Source: Cyanobacteriota bacterium
Lineage (GTDB): Bacteria; Cyanobacteriota; Cyanobacteriia; Phormidesmidales; Phormidesmidaceae
Reading direction: 5' to 3'
Assembly: GCA_027483425.1 (NCBI GenBank)
Contig: JAIXUR010000399.1
Location: forward strand, 1 to 10,929
DNA length: 10,929 bases
Shown: positions 6,366-10,929 of the stretch, one piece after another
How positions within the stretch are numbered: the stretch's first letter is position 1
Layout of the letters: each line of letters starts with the position of its first letter
The notes under the pieces: model-generated
What the model was told of the DNA's origin: nothing
Seen by the model: only the letters and a program-made list of their open reading frames with translations
Database searches by the model: none
Made by a program: the position numbers and the translations under genes

Positions 6366-6665
6366 TCAACTGCGGTTAAAGAATTCAACCTCGGGCAAGC
6401 GGGGATCATTCACCATGCCCAGGCCCTCAAAGCTCCAGCGGCTGATCAGGGGCTTGAGGGCTGTCGCAGTGACGGTTTCAACGGCAAACCTGTCGCTGAG
6501 GTCGGGGGCGTGGGCATTGAGGTAGCTGAGCGCGTCGTAGTCGGCGGTAAATACCAGTAGAAAGCCAGCCGGAGGGGGCTGGTCGGGGTCGCCTTGACCG
6601 CGGGGGCGAGCCACCAAATAGCTGCCGTCGGCGCGCGATCGCAGTAGGTAGTAGAGCTGAGACAT
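6366..6665 (-). CDS. Small conserved-looking hypothetical protein (99 residues)
   Basis: The sequence starts MSQLYYLLRSRADGSYLVARP and runs through a short Pro/Gly linker to FLLVFTADYDALSYLNAHAPDLSDRFAVE. It then continues with LKPLISRWSFEGLGMVNDPRLPEVEFFNR. There is no signal peptide or membrane segment, so it is probably a compact cytosolic alpha/beta protein. The style matches small hypotheticals I have seen in cyanobacterial genomes, but I know no function. I chose the ATG at 6665; an adjacent ATG at 6668 adds one Met, and the open frame back to 6716 adds residues unlike the rest. No clear Shine-Dalgarno is present. It is convergent with the hydroxylase-SDR gene and is followed after 48 bp by that gene's stop, so it is probably a single-gene unit. 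A HIP1 site (6635-6642) lies inside it. Confidence 0.72.
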   Translation of the reverse strand: MSQLYYLLRSRADGSYLVARPRGQGDPDQPPPAGFLLVFTADYDALSYLNAHAPDLSDRFAVETVTATALKPLISRWSFEGLGMVNDPRLPEVEFFNRS

Positions 6666-6763
6666 CATAATTTTTGCGGTTAACCAAGGTCGATGAATAG
6701 CCCTAGCAGGACCCATGGGGCTGGGCGAAGCGAATCGGCCTAGAGCACCGGTGCAGGATGGCT

Positions 6764-6831
6764 AAAAACCCGGTTTCTTTGTCGCTGCGCTAACGGCATG
6801 ACTTGCCTTCTGGCCCAGAAACCGGGTTTCT
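6764..6831 (-). terminator. Inverted-repeat terminator made from an aaacccggtttct-type repeat
   Basis: A 13-bp perfect inverted repeat has arms aaacccggtttct (6766-6778) and agaaaccgggttt (6817-6829), separated by 38 bases. Read on the minus strand, the stem is followed by a TTTTT run (6768-6764). It lies about 30 bp past the stop of the ABC permease, which fits a Rho-independent terminator for that gene. The right arm alone is a 15-bp palindrome, agaaacc-g-ggtttct (6817-6831). This AGAAACCGGGTTTCT motif is, to my knowledge, a common dispersed intergenic palindrome in filamentous cyanobacteria. Confidence 0.65.
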
Positions 6832-6860
6832 GTACCGATGTTCTAAGCCCTTTAGGGGAT

Positions 6861-7916
6861 CTAATTGATGTCTGAGAGACGAATGCGGGGGTCCACAAAA
6901 CTCAGAGCTAGATCGGCCAGCAGATTGCCGATAATCAGCATCACCGCCGCTATCACCAGGCTGGCCATGACCAGATAGAGGTCTTGGGACTGTACCGCTT
7001 CCAGGGTTAGCTTTCCCAGACCTGGCCAGTTAAAGTAGGTCTCGGTAATAAACGAGCCTCCCAGCAGGCTGGCAAACTCAAACCCCAGCAGGGTAATCAG
7101 CGGGTTCACCGCATTGCGCAGGGCGTGGACGTAGACTACCCGGTTTTCGGATAGCCCCTTGGCGCGGGCGGTTTGAATATAGTTTTGCCGCAGGACATCG
7201 AGCAGCTGACCCCGGGTAATACGCTGCAGCCCGGCGAAGCTGGTAATGCTCAGGGCCAGGGTCGGCAAAACCAGGTGCCAGCCCACGTCTAGCAGGCGCC
7301 CAAACCAGTTGAGGTCGTCGTGGATGATGCTGGTGCGCCCGCCAATGGGGAACAGGGGAGCCACGCTCTGGGCAAAAAACAGCAGCAGCAGCCCCGTCAC
7401 AATGGTGGGCATGCCCTGCCCCAGATAACTCAGCACCCGCAGCACTCGATCGAGGAAACGGTTTTGGTTAACGGCTCCTGCAATGCCCATGGGCAGGGCA
7501 ATCAGCCAGGTCATGAGAATAGCGGCAAAGGAGAGCAGTAGGGTGTTGGGCACCCGCTCCCAGAGCAGGTCAATCACCGGGCGCTGGTAGGAAAAACTGA
7601 GGCCAAAGTTGCCGTGGAAGATCACCTGATAAAGCCAGTTGAGGTACTGCCGCCAACCAGGCTGATCAAGGCCAAACTGGGTTTCGAGCTGCGCCAGGGT
7701 CTCTGGCGAAAACTGAGGACTCTGGCGGTACTGATCGAGAAAGTTGCCGGGAGCCAGCTGAATCACAAAGAAACTCAGGGCCGAGGCCAACAGCAGGGTA
7801 AGGGCGGCCTGCAGCACCCGCTTCAGCACATAGAGCACGGTCTCGCTGCTGGCAAAGGCCACCAGTTGTTCCCAGGGGCTGACCAGGGGGCGGCGAGGGG
7901 TAGAAGACTGAGCCAT
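6861..7916 (-). CDS. ABC transporter permease, DppB/OppB (peptide/nickel) family
   Basis: The 351-residue inner-membrane subunit belongs to an importer for peptides, nickel or similar solutes. A cytoplasmic N-tail of about 28 residues precedes the first helix (VLKRVLQAALTLLLASALSFFVIQLAPG). The family's periplasmic segment follows (SPETLAQLETQFGLDQPGWRQYLNWL...GNFGLSFSYQRPV), then five more helices. The cytoplasmic EAA loop at about residues 243-270 (NYIQTARAKGLSENRVVYVHALRNAVNPL) contacts the ATPase. The C-terminus (LADLALSFVDPRIRLSD) is typical of DppB/GsiC proteins. The usual partners (a DppC-type permease, ATPases and a binding protein) are not in the window; scattered subunit genes are common in cyanobacteria. 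The start ATG at 7914-7916 (minus strand) has only a weak TTTGGG ribosome site. Substrate cannot be read from the sequence. Confidence 0.92.
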   Translation of the reverse strand: MAQSSTPRRPLVSPWEQLVAFASSETVLYVLKRVLQAALTLLLASALSFFVIQLAPGNFLDQYRQSPQFSPETLAQLETQFGLDQPGWRQYLNWLYQVIFHGNFGLSFSYQRPVIDLLWERVPNTLLLSFAAILMTWLIALPMGIAGAVNQNRFLDRVLRVLSYLGQGMPTIVTGLLLLFFAQSVAPLFPIGGRTSIIHDDLNWFGRLLDVGWHLVLPTLALSITSFAGLQRITRGQLLDVLRQNYIQTARAKGLSENRVVYVHALRNAVNPLITLLGFEFASLLGGSFITETYFNWPGLGKLTLEAVQSQDLYLVMASLVIAAVMLIIGNLLADLALSFVDPRIRLSDIN

Positions 7917-8220
7917 CCCAAATGTATAAACCTAAAGAATTACCTGTGGTGATTCTAGACTAATCGCCCTGGGGTGATCGCCCTGGAGTAATCGCACTGG
8001 GTAATTGCAACGTTAGATTGCTGAAATGCTCTAACTGAGGTGCCCATAACCTTTGATATTGAAAGTTCAACCTAAACATCACCCTTGAACAAAAGGTGCT
8101 GAGTTTTGGTTTTTAGGATGCCAGTGTGGCTGTTTGGGCCTGGCTAAACTCGTGCCTGGCCGTTCACCGCTCACTCTCCTTCCAGATTCCTATGCCGGAT
8201 AGTCTTGTCAGGACGCTTCT
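7917..8220. promoter_or_regulatory. Divergent intergenic region between ABC permease and PTS gene
   Basis: These 304 bases must hold the promoters of both divergent genes. They contain three 14-bp direct repeats (7961-8002) near the permease and, nearer the PTS gene, the palindrome ttgaa-ag-ttcaa (8059-8070) with a further inverted half-site ttgaac (8085-8090). No -35/-10 pair stands out. A weak AGGA (8210-8213) precedes the PTS start. Confidence 0.5.
7961..8002. repeat. Three 14-bp direct repeats (taatcgccctgggg type)
   Basis: The copies are taatcgccctgggg (7961-7974), tgatcgccctggag (7975-7988) and taatcgcactgggt (7989-8002), head to tail without spacers. They share the core ATCGC(C/A)CTGG. 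The position between divergent promoters suggests an operator array, though slippage around HIP1-like sequence is also possible. Confidence 0.75.
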
Positions 8221-10785
8221 ATGACCACCCTTCAGCCCCCTCCCGTTAAAAGCGGCACCCTGGTTTTAACCGCCCCACTGTCGGGACAGCTGGTACCGAT
8301 TGAAACTGTGCCCGATCCGGTCTTTGCCCAAAAAATGGTGGGGGATGGGGTTTCGATCGACCCCCTTAGCCAGGTGTTGCTGGCCCCCTGTGATGGCGAG
8401 ATTGTGCAGCTCCACAGCGCTAACCATGCGGTGACGATTAAAACCGCTGGGGGCCTTGAGATCTTGATGCACATCGGCCTCGATACCGTGGCCTTGAAGG
8501 GGAAGGGGTTTACCCCCAAGGTGGGGATGGGCGATCGCGTTAAAACCGGTGACCCGCTGATCGCCTTCGACGCCGACTATATCGCCCTCAACGCCCGCAG
8601 TCTACTGACCCAGATCGTGGTGACCAATGGCGATCGCGTAGCTGAGTTCAAGCCCGCCAGCGGCCTGGTCAACGCCGCCCGCGATCCCATCCTGGAACTG
8701 GTGCTGGTTGCCGCCACCACCGCTGGCGATGACGCCGCTGGCCCCACGGTGATCTCCCAAGCCATCATCATCCCCAACCCGGTGGGGCTGCACGCCCGAC
8801 CCTCAGCGGTGCTGGTGCAACTGGCCAAAAAATACCAGTCGACCCTGCGCATTCGCCGGGGTAGCGACAGTGCTAACGCGCGCAGCGTGGTGGCGATCAT
8901 GGGGCTGGAAATTGCTCGGGGCGATACGGTCACCCTGGAGGCCACGGGGGTCGATGCGACGGCGGCGATCGCCGAACTCGAAGCCGCCGTGCGCGACGGC
9001 CTCGGCGAAGCTGGGGCCACTGCGGTAGCCTTGGCCTCGGCCAGCATTGCCCAATCGGCGATTTCGGCCCCCGCCCCCCGGCCGAAATCCGACGATCCCA
9101 GCATCATTCTCGGGGTGGCCGCCTCGCCGGGGGTGGCGGTGGGCAACACCTACCACCTGCGCCGCCAGGAGATTCGGGTCGAGGAAAACGGCGACAGCCC
9201 CAACGCCGAGCGCCGCAAACTCGATCAGGCCATGGGCCAGGCCATGCTCGAAATCGAGAGCCTGCGGGCCAAAGTGCACGGCCAGGGCGACCCCAGCAAA
9301 GCGGCTATTTTTGCCGCCCACCAGGAGCTCCTGGAAGACCCGGAACTGATGGATATTGCCAGCAGCGCCATCGACAAGGGCAAAAGCGCCGCCTTTGCCT
9401 GGCAGCAGACCTACCGGGCCCAGGCCGACCAACTGGCCCAGCTCAAGAGTGAGCTGCTGGCCCAGCGGGCGAACGATTTGCGCGACGTGGGCGATCGCGT
9501 CCTCCGCATTCTCACCGGGGTGAAGGAAGAAACTCTGGTGTTTCCGGCTAACACCATTTTGCTGGCCGAAGACCTCACCCCCTCAGACATGGCTAACCTG
9601 GATCCGGCCAGGGTGGTGGGCTTCTGTACCATCGCCGGGGGGTCGACCTCCCACGTGGCGATTTTGGCGCGGTCCATGGGCCTCCCGGCGATCGCCGGAA
9701 TCGAACCCCGCATTCTCGACTTGGCCGACGGCACCCCGGTGATTCTCGACGGCACCAAGGGCCGAGTGAAGCTCAACGCCTCGGTGGCAGAACTGGAACA
9801 AACCCAGGATCGCATTGCCCGGCAAAAGGCCCGGCAAGCGCGGGATCTGGAGCACGCCTTTGAGCCCGCCATCACCCAGGACGGGCGGCAGATCGAAGTC
9901 GTGGCCAACATTGGCAGCCAAAAAGACGCCGAAGACTCCCTTAAGGTTGGAGGCGAAGGGGTCGGATTGCTGAGAACAGAATTTGTGTTCATGGAGGCCA
10001 GCTCGGCCCCCACCGAAGACGAGCAGGAAATCATCTACGCCGACATCCTGCGGGTGCTGGGCCCCGATCGCCCGATGATCATCCGCACCCTGGATGTGGG
10101 GGGCGACAAGCCCCTACCCTACATGCCCATGGCCCACGAAGAAAATCCCTTCCTGGGCGAACGGGGCATTCGCCTCGGCTTTGATCGCCCGGAGCTGATG
10201 CGTACTCAGTTCCGCGCCATTCTCAAGGCCTCCACGGCGGGCAAGGCCAGGGTGATGTTTCCCATGATTGCCCGCCTGGAAGAAATCGACATGGCCAAGG
10301 CGGTGATGGAAGAGGAGCGCCTCAGGCTGGGGGTGCCCCCCATCGAGATCGGCATCATGATCGAGGTGCCCGCCGCCGCGGTCTCCGCCGAGCGCTTTGC
10401 GGAAAAGGTTGATTTCTTCTCCATAGGCACCAACGACCTGACCCAGTACACCCTGGCCATGGATCGCGGCCATCCCAAACTGGCCCCCTTTGTGGATGCC
10501 CTCAACCCCAGCGTGCTGCGGATGATTGACCTCACCGTGCGCGGAGCCGATCGGCACGGCAAGTGGGTCGGCGTCTGCGGCGGCGTCGCTGGCGACCCCC
10601 AGGCGGTGCCCATTCTGATCGGCTTGGGGATTACAGAACTCAGCGTCAGTGTGCCGGTGATTCCGGCGGTCAAGGCCCAGGTGCGGGCCCTGAGCCTGGC
10701 CCACTGCCGAGACTTGGCCCAACAGGCGTTGAATCTGGACTCTGCCGCCCAGGTGCGCGACCTGGTGCCCATGGAGGAGGGTTAG
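8221..10785 (+). CDS. ptsP: Fused PTS phosphotransferase EIIA(Glc-type)-HPr-Enzyme I
   Basis: The 854-residue cytosolic protein relays phosphate from PEP through Enzyme I and HPr to an EIIA domain, which then feeds a membrane sugar transporter. The EIIA-Glc-type domain (about 12-160) has both active-site histidines, His69 (NHAVTI) and His84 (LMHIGLDTV). The HPr domain (about 173-265) has His191 (NPVGLHARPSA) and a Ser222 at the regulatory-serine position. Enzyme I (about 290-850) has the phospho-His478 (GGSTSHVAILARSMGLPAIAG). Its PEP-binding barrel shows RTEFVFME, RTLDVGGDKPLP, IGTNDLTQYTLAMDRG and Cys786 (GVCGGVAGDP). The order EIIA-HPr-EI matches NagF-type N-acetylglucosamine systems of Pseudomonas and Xanthomonas; the sugar here is inferred only. 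The symbol ptsP follows general Enzyme I naming. A PTS is rare in cyanobacteria, yet five HIP1 sites inside the gene argue for long residence. No EIIBC gene is visible. Confidence 0.95.
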   Translation: MTTLQPPPVKSGTLVLTAPLSGQLVPIETVPDPVFAQKMVGDGVSIDPLSQVLLAPCDGEIVQLHSANHAVTIKTAGGLEILMHIGLDTVALKGKGFTPKVGMGDRVKTGDPLIAFDADYIALNARSLLTQIVVTNGDRVAEFKPASGLVNAARDPILELVLVAATTAGDDAAGPTVISQAIIIPNPVGLHARPSAVLVQLAKKYQSTLRIRRGSDSANARSVVAIMGLEIARGDTVTLEATGVDATAAIAELEAAVRDGLGEAGATAVALASASIAQSAISAPAPRPKSDDPSIILGVAASPGVAVGNTYHLRRQEIRVEENGDSPNAERRKLDQAMGQAMLEIESLRAKVHGQGDPSKAAIFAAHQELLEDPELMDIASSAIDKGKSAAFAWQQTYRAQADQLAQLKSELLAQRANDLRDVGDRVLRILTGVKEETLVFPANTILLAEDLTPSDMANLDPARVVGFCTIAGGSTSHVAILARSMGLPAIAGIEPRILDLADGTPVILDGTKGRVKLNASVAELEQTQDRIARQKARQARDLEHAFEPAITQDGRQIEVVANIGSQKDAEDSLKVGGEGVGLLRTEFVFMEASSAPTEDEQEIIYADILRVLGPDRPMIIRTLDVGGDKPLPYMPMAHEENPFLGERGIRLGFDRPELMRTQFRAILKASTAGKARVMFPMIARLEEIDMAKAVMEEERLRLGVPPIEIGIMIEVPAAAVSAERFAEKVDFFSIGTNDLTQYTLAMDRGHPKLAPFVDALNPSVLRMIDLTVRGADRHGKWVGVCGGVAGDPQAVPILIGLGITELSVSVPVIPAVKAQVRALSLAHCRDLAQQALNLDSAAQVRDLVPMEEG

Positions 10786-10929
10786 GTTTGTCCCGCGATT
10801 GTGTGCATTGGCGGAGCTAAATCTTGCGGTATCCCTCCAAACCCCGACCGCCGAATGCACCCTACACCTACTGGGGGCATCTCACCTAACCCCGACCGCC
10901 GAATGCACCCTACACTCACCCCCTCACCC
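10786..10929. other. Non-coding tail downstream of the PTS gene, repeat-bearing
   Basis: No gene is visible in these 144 bases up to the window edge. They carry two direct 28-bp copies of a repeat plus an inverted, shorter relative (10803-10814). No clear T-tract terminator follows the PTS stop. Confidence 0.6.
10840..10915. repeat. 28-bp direct repeat (two exact copies, period 48)
   Basis: The copies at 10840-10867 and 10888-10915 are identical and share the core ccgccgaatgcaccctacac. Upstream, gtgcattggcgg (10803-10814) is the inverse complement of the core ccgccgaatgcac, less one base, so the copies can form hairpins with it. The TAGGGTGCATT-like core is, as far as I recall, a widespread dispersed intergenic repeat in cyanobacteria. 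Confidence 0.85.

Noticed and set aside
8577..9432. Long minus-strand open frames opposite HPr and the Enzyme I N-terminus
   Set aside because: Ala/Ser-rich shadows of the fused PTS gene with no domain of their own.
10114..10860. 248-residue minus-strand open frame opposite the Enzyme I barrel
   Set aside because: Antisense shadow with His/Gly-rich random composition; the plus strand carries conserved Enzyme I motifs throughout.
10840..10915. CRISPR-like repeat (28-bp repeat, 20-bp spacer)
   Set aside because: There are only two copies, the spacer is short, there are no cas genes, and the sequence resembles a dispersed intergenic repeat.

Overview
The window looks like a chromosomal segment from a filamentous or Leptolyngbya/Nodosilinea-like cyanobacterium. 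The cyanobacterial HIP1 octamer GCGATCGC occurs 11 times in 10.9 kb (starts 1041, 1580, 1661, 5175, 5869, 6635, 8531, 8630, 8965, 9491, 9688), against well under one expected by chance at this GC-rich composition. The gene content agrees: a SigF-type group 3 sigma factor, a CHASE2 class III cyclase, a sterol-desaturase/SDR fusion and several cyanobacterial-style hypotheticals. The exact genus cannot be fixed from the sequence alone.

Layout. Positions 2-499 (+) hold the C-terminal end of a protein with a Pro-rich (EPPPV)n segment; its 5' part lies outside the window. Next is a CHASE2 adenylate cyclase (623-2557, +). A gene-poor, hairpin-rich stretch of about 680 bp follows, and carries a CRP-like palindrome at 3018-3033. 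It leads into sigF (3238-4017, +), a membrane protein with a PilP/GspC-like C-terminal domain (4087-5055, +) and a fused fatty-acid-hydroxylase/short-chain dehydrogenase (5136-6317, +). A small hypothetical protein (6366-6665, -) converges on that fusion. An inverted-repeat terminator (6764-6831) separates it from an orphan DppB/OppB-type ABC permease (6861-7916, -). A divergent intergenic region with three 14-bp direct repeats precedes a long fused PTS phosphotransferase, EIIA-HPr-EI (8221-10785, +). The window ends in a non-coding tail with a duplicated 28-bp repeat.

How the genes may work together. In Synechocystis both cAMP (through the receptor SYCRP1) and SigF are known to control type IV pili and motility. 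Here a predicted cAMP synthase, a candidate cAMP-receptor site, sigF and a PilP-like envelope protein lie in sequence on one strand. That suggests, but does not prove, a cell-surface/motility regulatory neighbourhood. The right-hand part concerns uptake: a peptide/nickel-type ABC permease and the soluble phosphoryl-transfer chain of a sugar PTS. A PTS is unusual in cyanobacteria, and its membrane EIIBC partner is not in the window. No CRISPR array, tRNA, rRNA or insertion sequence was seen.
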